Positions 45,207-55,263 of a stretch of DNA of 58,402 nt are shown here, in pieces. The stretch lies in assembly GCA_028716485.1 (NCBI GenBank), contig JAQUPS010000008.1, positions 1-58,402 of the forward strand, written 5' to 3'. Numbering within the stretch: position 1 is the first letter of the stretch; every line of letters starts with the position of its first letter. The notes under the pieces were generated by a model. The model worked only from the letters and a program-made list of their open reading frames with translations. It was not told the origin of the DNA and searched no databases. Both the position numbers and the translations under genes were made by a program. Origin of the DNA: Patescibacteria group bacterium. GTDB taxonomy: Bacteria; Patescibacteriota; Patescibacteriia; Patescibacteriales; WJLG01.

Positions 45207-46640
45207 ATGGATTTCCGAAAATATTTAAAGATTTTTTCCCAAAACGATAACTCGCTGCTGGAATTTTTAGCTGTAGTGTCGTTTTTTGTCGTGGCTGTTC
45301 CGCTGTGGATGTTTTTGCATTTTTGGAGCCTGCTGATTTTTGCTGTTTTGCTCGCCAACCTGCTCATTTTAATCGTTCACTATAAAAATATTTCTGTTCC
45401 GATTTTAAGCTCCGTCGTCGCCAAAGAATATGAAAAAATTAAAATCAAAACTTTTTTGGATGAAGGCAACCATCGGCTCAGGTATTTTTTAGACAAAAAT
45501 TATTTGCGATTATTGCGCCATTCAGCGCTGTTGTTCATCACCGCGGAAGATAACCGCGAATTATTGGTTGAGCTGGGAATAAAACAGCAGGAAAAAGAAA
45601 AGTTCTTCCAGGAATATCCTTCCTTGTTTAAAGCGCAAAAGCGGCAAGCTTTGCATTTTTCCGCCGCCGGATCTTTAACGCTCATTGTCGCCGCTTTTGT
45701 TTTGTCCATCATCTTCGCGCCGCAAACCAATGCCTCCACTTTCGGCTGGCTGCAAGCTGATTGGAGCGGAGGAATTTCCACTATCGCTATGGCCGCCCAT
45801 CCTGATAACAAAACCGGTTGGAATAAATATTATTCCAAAGATTCCACCGTTGAGGCTTCCTCATCGGTGAGTATAAATGCTACTACGACTATCACAATGT
45901 ACACGAGTAATACTGATTTCTCGTCGAATACTTCCGCGAACGCGTATGTTGCCAGCGGTTCGATATATATGCTCAAACCGACAAATGCAACGTGCGCGCA
46001 CAACGATCAATGTTCTAACAATTCCTGTCTCAATGGGACATGCTTTGTTTGCGGCGTTGATACTGTCGCCTATTATGGCGGGAAATATGACGCCAACGGC
46101 ATTTCCACCACCACTGGCGGCTATTACCGCACCGTCGCCATCGGCGATCAATGCTGGCTGAAAGAAAATTTAGCAACGACTAAATATAATGACAATTCGG
46201 ATATCCCAAACATAACGGATCAGACTGCTTGGGCAAGCGACACAACCGGCGCTTATTGTTGGTATAACAATGACTATAATACCTATGGAAAAATTTACGG
46301 AGGATTATATAATTTTTACGCGGTCAATACGGGGAAACTTTGTCCATCCGGCTGGCATGTCCCAAGCCATTCAGAATTTACCGCCTTGTATGATTATTTA
46401 GGCGGGACTTCAGCGGTTGGCGCTGAATTATCGGCCGCTCCTCCTGTTTGGGGTGGAAACAATTCCACTGGTTTTGCGGCTCTTAAAAGCGGCTTCCGCG
46501 ATAGTACCGGATTTAATTATTTTGGCGGATACACAAACATCAAGATATCCGATGGTTCTCATTTTCAAATTCAAGGCGGCGTTAGTGGTTATTTCGAACC
46601 ATATACGGTTTATGGCGAATCGGTTCGTTGCCTTAAATGA
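45207..46640 (+). CDS. TM-anchored surface protein with C-terminal FISUMP-like domain
   Basis: DQCWLKENLATTKYND...AYCWYNNDYNTYG..YGGLYNFYAVNTGKLCPSGWHVPSHSEFTALYDYLGG. Confidence 0.85.
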   Translation: MDFRKYLKIFSQNDNSLLEFLAVVSFFVVAVPLWMFLHFWSLLIFAVLLANLLILIVHYKNISVPILSSVVAKEYEKIKIKTFLDEGNHRLRYFLDKNYLRLLRHSALLFITAEDNRELLVELGIKQQEKEKFFQEYPSLFKAQKRQALHFSAAGSLTLIVAAFVLSIIFAPQTNASTFGWLQADWSGGISTIAMAAHPDNKTGWNKYYSKDSTVEASSSVSINATTTITMYTSNTDFSSNTSANAYVASGSIYMLKPTNATCAHNDQCSNNSCLNGTCFVCGVDTVAYYGGKYDANGISTTTGGYYRTVAIGDQCWLKENLATTKYNDNSDIPNITDQTAWASDTTGAYCWYNNDYNTYGKIYGGLYNFYAVNTGKLCPSGWHVPSHSEFTALYDYLGGTSAVGAELSAAPPVWGGNNSTGFAALKSGFRDSTGFNYFGGYTNIKISDGSHFQIQGGVSGYFEPYTVYGESVRCLK

Positions 46641-46726
46641 CTCAATTCTTTTAAAGTTGGAATAATAAGTCTAAGAAATCACCTGTCGAATTGTTCTTAA
46701 AAGTGCTATAATTAAAGCGCGTTAAG

Positions 46727-48286
46727 ATGAAAGAATTATTAATGAAAATCAGGGAAAATCTAAGAAATTTTTTCCGTAGCGATAATTTATTGCTGGATTT
46801 TTTAATAGCTGCATCTTTTATCGTTGTCGCCGTGCCGCTGTGGATGTTTTTGCATTATCAGAGTCTGCTTGTCTTCGCGGTCTTGCTGATTAACTTGCTG
46901 ATCTACATCACCCATTACAAAAAGATTTCTATTCCGCTTTTGAGCGATTTGGTTGCCGGAGAATATAAAAGAATCAAGGCCAAAGCGTATTTAAAGAAAG
47001 ACATTCATCTGATAAAATATGAGTTGAAGATAAATTATTGGGAGCTGCTGCGCCATCAGGCCTTATTGCTTGGCTATGTTTTAGAGATAAATTATTTGAA
47101 GCTACTCCATTATCTGGCCCTGCTGTTCCGGAACATGGAGGACAATCATAAATTGCTGATTAATTGGAATGATCCGGCCGGAGCGGAGATTGACGAGAAA
47201 TTATTATCAGCGGAGCAGAAAGAAAAGCGTTTGATAAAAAGGAAGTCTTTGCAGCAGCTCGCTCTGGCGCTGAAAACTCAAAAACAGCGGGCGATGCGCT
47301 TCACGGCTTTAAGTTCTCTGGCGCTGATTGCCGCCGTTTTTACCCTGTCCGTTTTTTTAAGCTCGCCGATCAACGCGATGACTTTCGGCTGGATTCAGTC
47401 CGATTGGAGCGAGGGAGTTTCCACTATCGCCATAGCCGTTCACCCCACCGACAAAACTACTTGGACAAAATATTATTCTAAAAGTTCCGGCATCGAGGCT
47501 TCCTCGTCGGTGAGCATAAACACTATCGCTACCACCACGATATACACGAGCCAGGCTGATTTCTCCGCCAATACTTCCGTTAACGCGTACGCGACTACCA
47601 GCGGTTCAATCGTTATGCTGAAACCGACAGGCGCGACATGTACTAAAAGTTCCCAATGCGCTAATAATTCCTGCACCGGCGGGGTTTGCTTCGCCTGCGG
47701 CACCGACGCTGTAACTTATTACGCTTATAATTATCCGACTGTTCAAATCGGCACCCAATGCTGGTTTAAAGAAAATTTAAGAACAACCAAATATAATGAC
47801 AATGCGGATATTTCAAATTTAACAGTAAATACCGATTGGCAGAGTACTACGGCCGGCGCTTATTGTTGGTATAGCAATGATTATGCTACTTATGGAGCTA
47901 ACGGAGCCTTATATAATTTTCGGGCGGTCGATACAGGAAAACTCTGTCCGTTTGGCTGGAGCGTCCCGAACACTACGCAGTTAGCCACTTTAAATAGTTA
48001 TTTGTCTGTAAATGGCCAAGGCGGCTCTGGTACTGAAGCTGGAACTAAGGCGAAAGCAGCTTCCCCTACTTGGGATGGAACCAATACCTCCGGCTTTACT
48101 GGTCTTAAATTCGGCTATCGCGCCTCCACCGGAGGGTTTAGTTCCGGCCTCGATGTTATATGGTCATCAACAGCTAAAAATTCAACGAATGCTTATTATC
48201 GATTGTTGATGACGGCAAGTACAATTTTTGATATCGGTGATAATGGTTTTAATACCGGCGGTAATGTGCGGTGCTTAAAAAATTAA
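46727..48286 (+). CDS. paralogous TM-anchored FISUMP-like surface protein
   Basis: TQCWFKENLRTTKYND...AYCWYSNDYATYG..GALYNFRAVDTGKLCPFGWSVPNTTQLATL. Confidence 0.85.
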   Translation: MKELLMKIRENLRNFFRSDNLLLDFLIAASFIVVAVPLWMFLHYQSLLVFAVLLINLLIYITHYKKISIPLLSDLVAGEYKRIKAKAYLKKDIHLIKYELKINYWELLRHQALLLGYVLEINYLKLLHYLALLFRNMEDNHKLLINWNDPAGAEIDEKLLSAEQKEKRLIKRKSLQQLALALKTQKQRAMRFTALSSLALIAAVFTLSVFLSSPINAMTFGWIQSDWSEGVSTIAIAVHPTDKTTWTKYYSKSSGIEASSSVSINTIATTTIYTSQADFSANTSVNAYATTSGSIVMLKPTGATCTKSSQCANNSCTGGVCFACGTDAVTYYAYNYPTVQIGTQCWFKENLRTTKYNDNADISNLTVNTDWQSTTAGAYCWYSNDYATYGANGALYNFRAVDTGKLCPFGWSVPNTTQLATLNSYLSVNGQGGSGTEAGTKAKAASPTWDGTNTSGFTGLKFGYRASTGGFSSGLDVIWSSTAKNSTNAYYRLLMTASTIFDIGDNGFNTGGNVRCLKN

Positions 48287-48387
48287 GCCGTCTGCCAATG
48301 GACCGGCAGGTTTAGTAATTTAATCATTTTTTCAGACGAATAGGTTATAATAAAAGCGCCCAAACAAGAATAAAATATACTATAGAA

Positions 48388-51300
48388 ATGAAAAGACTAT
48401 TTTCCAACAAAATATTTTATCCGATTTGCTTTTTAGCGATAGGGTTTTTTGTTTTTGCCGGACTGGCCGGGACGGCCAAGGCCGACGTGGTCAATACCGC
48501 CACATCCACTTCCGCGGTCAAGGATTTTAGCGGCGGTTCGGTCAGTATTGTTTTCAGCTGGGTGGCCACCACTTCTCCCGGGGTTACGGCAGTAGCTATG
48601 CAAGTGCGGAGCGGTTCGGCTGCTTCGCCGGATGTCAATTGGACTGCCTGGACAACGGTCGCCAACAGCGGTGATTCTGTGGGGAGCAGTATTGCGAGTA
48701 ATCGGTATTTTCAGTATCGCGCCATTCTCACTTCCACTGACATCAGCCAGGTGCCAACCGTTGATAGCGTCACAATCACTCGGAACGCCTACCCGGCTAC
48801 TTCCACTCTTGTTTCCTCAATTTATGATTCCAGTTCCGGAGCTAATTTAATTCCCAAAATTTCTTGGACCGCTTTTGGCACTTCGACAAATGTGGATGTT
48901 GAATTTCAAATCAGGTCATCGGCCGCTTCTTCCACTCTGTTATCCGCCCCCTGGTGCGGTTATGCCGATACGGGCGACACTTGCGCGGGAACTAACTATT
49001 TCGACCGCACCAAGAACGGCGCGCAGATTACCGATGCAAATCATCCCTTGATGCATGGCAGTAATGACCGCTACTTCCAATATCGCGCCACTATTTTATC
49101 CAACGGTATGAGCGCTCCGACTTTTGACGACGTTACTGTCACCTATGTGGTCAATTCTCCGCCGGCGTTTGCCTCCACCACCACCGCCATTCAACAAACT
49201 TCCGACGGCAAGGTGCTGATTAAATATACCGCCTATGATCCGGATACGGCCGCTTCGGGCGTGGGCTGTCCCAATTGCGTGGTCGCGACCTTGCGCTATT
49301 CCGCCGATAACGGCGTTTCTTGGACCAGCATTCCCAACCAATATTTTTCAACTCCGGCCGGCGCCAATCAGGGTTTTGCCACTTCCACTATTGCCACAGC
49401 CTCGACTTCTTATCAGATTCTCTGGGACGCCAAGAGCCAGATTTCCGGCGTTTACACGACAAATGCCAAAATTGAGATAACGTTAAATGATAGGGAGGGC
49501 GGAAACAATACGGCCGTGGTAACTACCGCCGCTTTTCCGCTCGATGTTTCTAATCCGGCAATGGGAACTTACCCGGTAATCATCGACGCTCACGGAGCGG
49601 CGGTTAACGGCGCTGTCGCCCACCTGACTCTTAGCGCGAGTGACGAGACGCCTGGTTTGAAAATGTGCGTGACCCTTGACGGCGCTTATGCCGGCTGTAC
49701 TTTTAGCGCGGATTACAATTCGACCAGCAGCATTGTTTTGACCGCCGACCCCAAGCGCGTTTATGTCGCGTTCAAAGACGCTTACCAAAATATTTCCACT
49801 GCCAGCGCCATCGCCCCGGAAGCCCCCAACGCCATTATTATCAGGGACGTTTCCGATGTTGCCGCCAACGCTTATCAGGAGTTTGTTGTTTGGAAGGCCT
49901 GGAGTTCGGCGGCCTTCAAGTATTACCACGTTGAACATTCCACTGATGGCACCACCTACGCGACGTTTACCCCGATCAGCGACAACAGTGTTAATTTTTA
50001 TTTTGATCAGAATTTGACAAAGGACAACCACTATTATTATCGCGTCTATACCGAAGACACTGGCGGCAACAAATCTTTTTATACTTCGGTGGTCAGCGAT
50101 GTGGCCGACGGCACGGGCGGCACCAACCCCAACCCGCCCATCATCTCCAATGTGCAAGTGATAGCCACTACTACGCAGTCGGCGACAATTGAATGGGATA
50201 CCAACGAGCTGGCTAATTCCTCAGTCCATTATTCCCTTGATTTGAATTATCTTAGCACTGCCGGCTCATTGTCGATGCTGCAAGACGCGACCCATATCGG
50301 CCGCCATCATGTGGTTTTGACCGATTTAGAGGCCGGGCAAACTTATCATTTTACCGTGGAATCGCAGAATATTCTGGGCATTTCCGGAACGGACAACAAC
50401 GAGAACAACGGCTATCAATTCACAACCGTCTCCGGACCGGTAATCAGCAACGTCACCGCCAATAGTCTGACTAACACTGGCGCTACCATTGTTTGGAATA
50501 CTGATACCGCGGCCAACTCCACTGTTTATTACACTACTTCCACGTCTTATACCACTTTTGAAAATGCCGGAGACAGCGCGGCGGTGGAAAGCCATGAAGT
50601 GTCGTTGACGCAGCTCACCAGAGGCACCACTTATTATTATTATGTTGAATCCGGCGTAGCCACCGATAATAATGCCGGTAATTATTATACTTTCAGTACG
50701 CCGTCGGATAATGTCGCTCCGGTCATCAACGGCGCTACTTCCACGGTAATCACCGATACCCACGCGGTAATTAATTGGATCACCAACGAGCTATCCGATT
50801 CCAGAGTTGTCTATGGCACGCAGACAGGCAATTATACTCTGGACAGCGCCGACACTAATTTGGCCACTGATCACAAAATAATTCTCTCCAGCCTTGCCTC
50901 TTCCACCACTTACTATTATAAGGTTATTTCCATCGATGCCAGCGGCAATGAAGCTTCCTCCACCACGGAATTATCATTTACCACTTTGCAGAAGCTGTCG
51001 CAGGAATCGGATGTGCTGCTTAGGGAACAGCAGGCGGAGCAAACCGGCGAAACTGCCGGCGCCGCCAGCGTCACCTGCCCGGTCTGTCAGACCTGCGCGG
51101 TCTGCAGCGGCGGCGGAGGGATTATCGCGATCGACCGGACCAAGCCGGTTATCAGCGGATTGAGCGTAGCCAGTATTAACGGGACAAGCGTCAAAGTGAT
51201 TTGGCAGACGGATAAGCTGGCGAACAGCTTGGTTCAATACGGGACAACGGCGGAATATCGCGACGGACAGCTCAGCACGGATTTGACCAAAGATCACGGG

Positions 51301-51912
51301 ATAATTTTATATAATCTGACTCCCGCGACGACTTATGCTTATCGGGTTTCTTCGATTGACGGCAATGGCAATCTCAGCCAATCCGGCGATCTTATTTTCC
51401 GGACCAACGATGCTCTGGGTTTGCCCAGTGTCGCGACCAGTACTTTTGAGAGTATTTCCAAGGACACTTCCTTCATTTCCGCCATGGACAAGGCGGCCAG
51501 TTATCTCTCGGCCATGGCCAATCAGGTTTCCGTCGCTGTCTTGGAATCGTCGCTTAATAAACAATACGATTTGATCAGGCAGCTGTCCGATTCCACGCCC
51601 GCGCCTTTGCTTTCCGGCGAACCCAAGGTGATCACTACTTCCGATACCGCGACGGTTGTCTGGCGCACGGATAAAAATTCCAATTCTCTGGTCGCCATCG
51701 CTGACGCGGCCAAGTTTACGCAAAGCGGCGGCGCCAATGTCTATTCTCAGGTTGTCGGTAATTCCACCGAAGCGGTCACCACTCACACGGTAACAATTTC
51801 CGATCTCCAGCCGGAAACGGTTTATCATTACCAAGTAAGGTCAATGACCGGCATCGGAGCCTTGAGCAAATCGGGCGATTTCACTTTTATCACCAAGCCC
51901 AAAGAATTGTAA
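48388..51912 (+). CDS. secreted multi-FN3-like repeat surface protein, interrupted by TAA
   Basis: Signal peptide; repeated ISNV...TATIEWDTNELANSSVHY / VINWITNELSDSRVVYG / TYYYKVISIDASGN. Confidence 0.85.
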   Translation: MKRLFSNKIFYPICFLAIGFFVFAGLAGTAKADVVNTATSTSAVKDFSGGSVSIVFSWVATTSPGVTAVAMQVRSGSAASPDVNWTAWTTVANSGDSVGSSIASNRYFQYRAILTSTDISQVPTVDSVTITRNAYPATSTLVSSIYDSSSGANLIPKISWTAFGTSTNVDVEFQIRSSAASSTLLSAPWCGYADTGDTCAGTNYFDRTKNGAQITDANHPLMHGSNDRYFQYRATILSNGMSAPTFDDVTVTYVVNSPPAFASTTTAIQQTSDGKVLIKYTAYDPDTAASGVGCPNCVVATLRYSADNGVSWTSIPNQYFSTPAGANQGFATSTIATASTSYQILWDAKSQISGVYTTNAKIEITLNDREGGNNTAVVTTAAFPLDVSNPAMGTYPVIIDAHGAAVNGAVAHLTLSASDETPGLKMCVTLDGAYAGCTFSADYNSTSSIVLTADPKRVYVAFKDAYQNISTASAIAPEAPNAIIIRDVSDVAANAYQEFVVWKAWSSAAFKYYHVEHSTDGTTYATFTPISDNSVNFYFDQNLTKDNHYYYRVYTEDTGGNKSFYTSVVSDVADGTGGTNPNPPIISNVQVIATTTQSATIEWDTNELANSSVHYSLDLNYLSTAGSLSMLQDATHIGRHHVVLTDLEAGQTYHFTVESQNILGISGTDNNENNGYQFTTVSGPVISNVTANSLTNTGATIVWNTDTAANSTVYYTTSTSYTTFENAGDSAAVESHEVSLTQLTRGTTYYYYVESGVATDNNAGNYYTFSTPSDNVAPVINGATSTVITDTHAVINWITNELSDSRVVYGTQTGNYTLDSADTNLATDHKIILSSLASSTTYYYKVISIDASGNEASSTTELSFTTLQKLSQESDVLLREQQAEQTGETAGAASVTCPVCQTCAVCSGGGGIIAIDRTKPVISGLSVASINGTSVKVIWQTDKLANSLVQYGTTAEYRDGQLSTDLTKDHGIILYNLTPATTYAYRVSSIDGNGNLSQSGDLIFRTNDALGLPSVATSTFESISKDTSFISAMDKAASYLSAMANQVSVAVLESSLNKQYDLIRQLSDSTPAPLLSGEPKVITTSDTATVVWRTDKNSNSLVAIADAAKFTQSGGANVYSQVVGNSTEAVTTHTVTISDLQPETVYHYQVRSMTGIGALSKSGDFTFITKPKEL

Positions 51913-51936
51913 ATCAGCAATTATACCATCGAGAAA

Positions 51937-52584
51937 GTGAATGCCCAGACGGCGATCTTCCACTGGCTGACCAATAATGATACGGATTCGTCCGTCAGAT
52001 ACACCCCTTATCGGAATGGCGTGCTGGATGTTCAATCGGCCGCGACGGTAAACAACAAGAACTATACCACTCTTCATGAAGTGACCATCGACAATTTCGA
52101 ATCAGGGATTATTTACGAAATTGATTTGTCCGGCAAAGATGTTAAAGGAAAAATAATCAGCCAAAAAATAACATCTTTTTCCACGGGCGCGGATAATTTC
52201 CCCCCGGTAATCTATCAAGTCCAAACAGAATCCGCCTTGTCCGCCGGCAAAGAATCCAATGTGCAGACGATTATTTCCTGGCTGACCGATGAGCCGGCCA
52301 CTTCCCAAGTTTTCTATCAGCAGGGCGTGGGAACGGTTGACGAAAATGCCTGGGAGAAAACTCAGCTTGATCCCAACTATTCCAAAAAACACATCGTAGT
52401 CCTAACCAAATTTGAAGCCGGGCAGATTTATCAATTCAAATTGCAAAGCGCCGACTCCAATAATAATCTGGCCATCTCCAAAATTTATACTATTTTGGCG
52501 CCCAAACAGCAGGAGTCGGTCTTCCAGGTCATTATCAAGAACTTCGAGGATATTTTCGGCTGGACCAATAAGATCAGCAGATAA
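51937..52584 (+). CDS. C-terminal continuation of the FN3-like protein (same frame, after in-frame TAA)
   Basis: ISNYTIEKVNAQTAIFHWLTNNDTDSSVRYTPY continues the repeat pattern directly after the stop. Confidence 0.7.
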   Translation: MNAQTAIFHWLTNNDTDSSVRYTPYRNGVLDVQSAATVNNKNYTTLHEVTIDNFESGIIYEIDLSGKDVKGKIISQKITSFSTGADNFPPVIYQVQTESALSAGKESNVQTIISWLTDEPATSQVFYQQGVGTVDENAWEKTQLDPNYSKKHIVVLTKFEAGQIYQFKLQSADSNNNLAISKIYTILAPKQQESVFQVIIKNFEDIFGWTNKISR

Positions 52585-52587
52585 ATT

Positions 52588-53976
52588 ATGGCTAATAAAC
52601 CGATCGTCAAAGCGGAAAAATTGAGTGTCACTTATATGATGGGCCGGCCCAATCAGGTGAACGCCCTCACCGATGCCAATCTGGAAATTTTTCCGGGCGA
52701 GTTTGTGATTTTTTTCGGCCCTTCAGGCTGCGGAAAATCAACTTTGCTTTACGCGGTGGCCGGCTTGGAGCGGAATATCCAGGGCGACATTTTTATCGAC
52801 GGGAAAAATCTGGCCAAGTTCAATGAAAAGGAATTGGACAACCACCGCCAGCACACCATCGGCATGATTTTTCAGGCTTATTATCTGATCAGCTCTTTAA
52901 GCGTTTTCAATAATATCGTCTTGCCGCAATTTCCCCTAAACGTCAAAAATAAAGAGCGGGAAAAGAAAGCGGTCGATCTTTTGTCTTTTTTTGGCGTTAA
53001 GGAACAGATAAAAAAATACCCCAATGAGCTTTCCGGCGGCCAGCAGCAGCGCATCGCGATCTGCCGATCGCTGATCAATGATCCGAATTTGATTTTGGCC
53101 GACGAGCCGACCGGCAATCTTGATTCCAAATCAGCCACCGACGTGATGAATCTTTTATTGGAGCTGAATGAGAAAAAAGGCAAGACCGTCATTCTAGTCA
53201 CCCACAGCCCGGGCAGCCTTGATTACGCCCACCGGGTTTTTTACATGAAGGACGGAAAAATAATCGATGTGAAAGTCAATCGCCAGCCCGGCGAACCGGT
53301 TAAGAAAGAGGTTACCGAGGCCAATGTGCTGGCCAAGGATCTGGAGACGGTTTCGGGCGGCGCGGGAACCGGCGGCAGCCAGATCAACAAGAGCTTGGAA
53401 TTGCTGGCCCGGACCTATTCCAATATTGCCGGCCAATTCGGCAGCCTGCTGATCCCGTTCAAGGCCAAGCAGATCGTTTCCGAAGTTTTAACCAGCTTGG
53501 GCAATCATGATATCGAGGCGCTGGAAAAAGAAGTGGAAGATTTGCTGAAAAAAATCTTATCGCAGGAAGATTTCAAAAGTTTCCTTGACCGGGGAGTGGG
53601 CGATTTCGGCTTGGGGCTGGATAAGCGCACCGCGGAAAAATTATCCGAAAAAATATACCAGATAGTCGCCGAGATCAGGGACATGGAAGAGCAGGAAAAA
53701 CAGCTGGGCGCGGGGATCGTCCAGGATAACGATAAGGAAGTGAAGGATATCCGGGAATATCTTTTCGAGGCTTTTGATGTTAAAATCCATGACCGGCTGC
53801 AATTGGAGCGGGTGAATTCTTTCATCAAGCAAAGATTGGAAAATAAAATCGACGGCAAGCAATTTTCCGCCAATTTGGATAAATCTTTAAAGGAAGGCGG
53901 AGTGAATTTGGAAACCCGCCTGGCGCGCAAGCTGGCTCAGCGCCTCGAATTGTTGATTTTGGGCAAATTAAGATAA
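52588..53976 (+). CDS. LolD/MacB-type ABC ATPase with long C-terminal extension
   Basis: FFGPSGCGKSTLLYAVAG; LSGGQQQRIAICRSLINDPNLILADEPTGNLD. Confidence 0.93.
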   Translation: MANKPIVKAEKLSVTYMMGRPNQVNALTDANLEIFPGEFVIFFGPSGCGKSTLLYAVAGLERNIQGDIFIDGKNLAKFNEKELDNHRQHTIGMIFQAYYLISSLSVFNNIVLPQFPLNVKNKEREKKAVDLLSFFGVKEQIKKYPNELSGGQQQRIAICRSLINDPNLILADEPTGNLDSKSATDVMNLLLELNEKKGKTVILVTHSPGSLDYAHRVFYMKDGKIIDVKVNRQPGEPVKKEVTEANVLAKDLETVSGGAGTGGSQINKSLELLARTYSNIAGQFGSLLIPFKAKQIVSEVLTSLGNHDIEALEKEVEDLLKKILSQEDFKSFLDRGVGDFGLGLDKRTAEKLSEKIYQIVAEIRDMEEQEKQLGAGIVQDNDKEVKDIREYLFEAFDVKIHDRLQLERVNSFIKQRLENKIDGKQFSANLDKSLKEGGVNLETRLARKLAQRLELLILGKLR

Positions 53977-53993
53977 AATCAATCAAATCAAAT

Positions 53994-55193
53994 ATGAAAT
54001 TTTCCGACGCCTTAACGCTGTCCACGAGAATGTTCAAAAACCGCCCGATGCGGACATTTTTGACAATCTTGGGCGTGAGCGTCGGCATCGGCACTGTTTT
54101 GTTTTTGGTTTCTCTGGGCTATGGCTTGCAGAAAGTTATTTTGGAAAGGATTACCACGGCCGATTCCTTGCTTAGTTTGGATGTGAGCCCGGGAGTTTCC
54201 AGCTTGGTGGAATTAACGCAGGATAATGTCGATAAGATTGCCAAGATCGACGGCGTCGTCGAAACCAGCCGCCTGGCCAATATTTCTTCGCAGATAAATT
54301 TGGGCGACAAGACGGCCAACGGCGCGGTGATGGCCGCTGATCAATCTTTTTTCCGCTTGAATGGCGTGAATGCCAGTTATGGAAAAATTATTTCTTCCGA
54401 CGATTCCTTAGATGCGGTTATTTCGACGGCGGCTCTTAAATTATTCGACTTGTCGCAGGCGGACGCCATTGGCAAACAGATCCAGCTTACTCTATATACT
54501 ACTTCGATAAATAGCGAAGGTTTTGAGGAAGTGAAAATAGTCAAACGCGACGATAATTACACGATTGTCGGCATAACCGAAGACGAGAACAGTGTTTATG
54601 TTTATGTGCCGCTCAAATCCATCGCCGACGTTAACATCAGCAAATTCGACCAATTGAAAGCCAAGATAGTGAATAATAGCGTGATGGAATCGGTTCGGAC
54701 GCAGATCATCGCCCAAGGTTTTTTGGTTTCCTCCTTGTCCGACACGATCGACCAGGCCAATAAGATCTTCCAAGTCATCCAGATAATTTTGTTCTCTTTC
54801 GGCTTCATCGCTCTGCTCGTTTCCGCCATCGGCATGTTCAATACGATGACGATTTCGCTTTTGGAAAAAACCAACGAGATCGGCATTATGCGCTCGCTGG
54901 GCATCACCGGCAAAGATATCCGGGCGATATTTTTCATGGAATCGGGCATTATGGGATTCCTGGGCGGATTCGGCGGCGTCGCCGTCGGTTATTTTGCCGG
55001 CGTTGTCGTTAATTTCGGCTTTAATATTCTGGCCAGGAATTTGGGCGGCAAAGCCCTGGCGTTATTTTATACCCCCAGCATCTTTATTTTCTTCATCATT
55101 TTTTTCTCCACCATCGTCGGCCTCTTGACCGGAATTTTCCCGTCCTATCGCGCTTCCAAACTCAATCCGCTGGACGCTTTGCGCTATAAGTAA
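53994..55193 (+). CDS. MacB-like ABC transporter permease
   Basis: MRTFLTILGVSVGIGTVLFLVSLGYGLQ; LLEKTNEIGIMRSLGITGKDIRAIFFMESGIMGFLGG. Confidence 0.92.
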   Translation: MKFSDALTLSTRMFKNRPMRTFLTILGVSVGIGTVLFLVSLGYGLQKVILERITTADSLLSLDVSPGVSSLVELTQDNVDKIAKIDGVVETSRLANISSQINLGDKTANGAVMAADQSFFRLNGVNASYGKIISSDDSLDAVISTAALKLFDLSQADAIGKQIQLTLYTTSINSEGFEEVKIVKRDDNYTIVGITEDENSVYVYVPLKSIADVNISKFDQLKAKIVNNSVMESVRTQIIAQGFLVSSLSDTIDQANKIFQVIQIILFSFGFIALLVSAIGMFNTMTISLLEKTNEIGIMRSLGITGKDIRAIFFMESGIMGFLGGFGGVAVGYFAGVVVNFGFNILARNLGGKALALFYTPSIFIFFIIFFSTIVGLLTGIFPSYRASKLNPLDALRYK

Positions 55194-55263
55194 TATTTCC
55201 GGATTTTAAAAGCCTCGTCTTAATTTGATTAAGATGAGGCTTTATTCTTTTGGCGATAAATTA

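Noticed and set aside
51910-51912. Alternative genetic code explaining the in-frame stop
   Set aside because: TAA ends many other genes here (for example rpmH and the precursor peptide) and TGA ends the rSAM gene, so neither codon looks reassigned.
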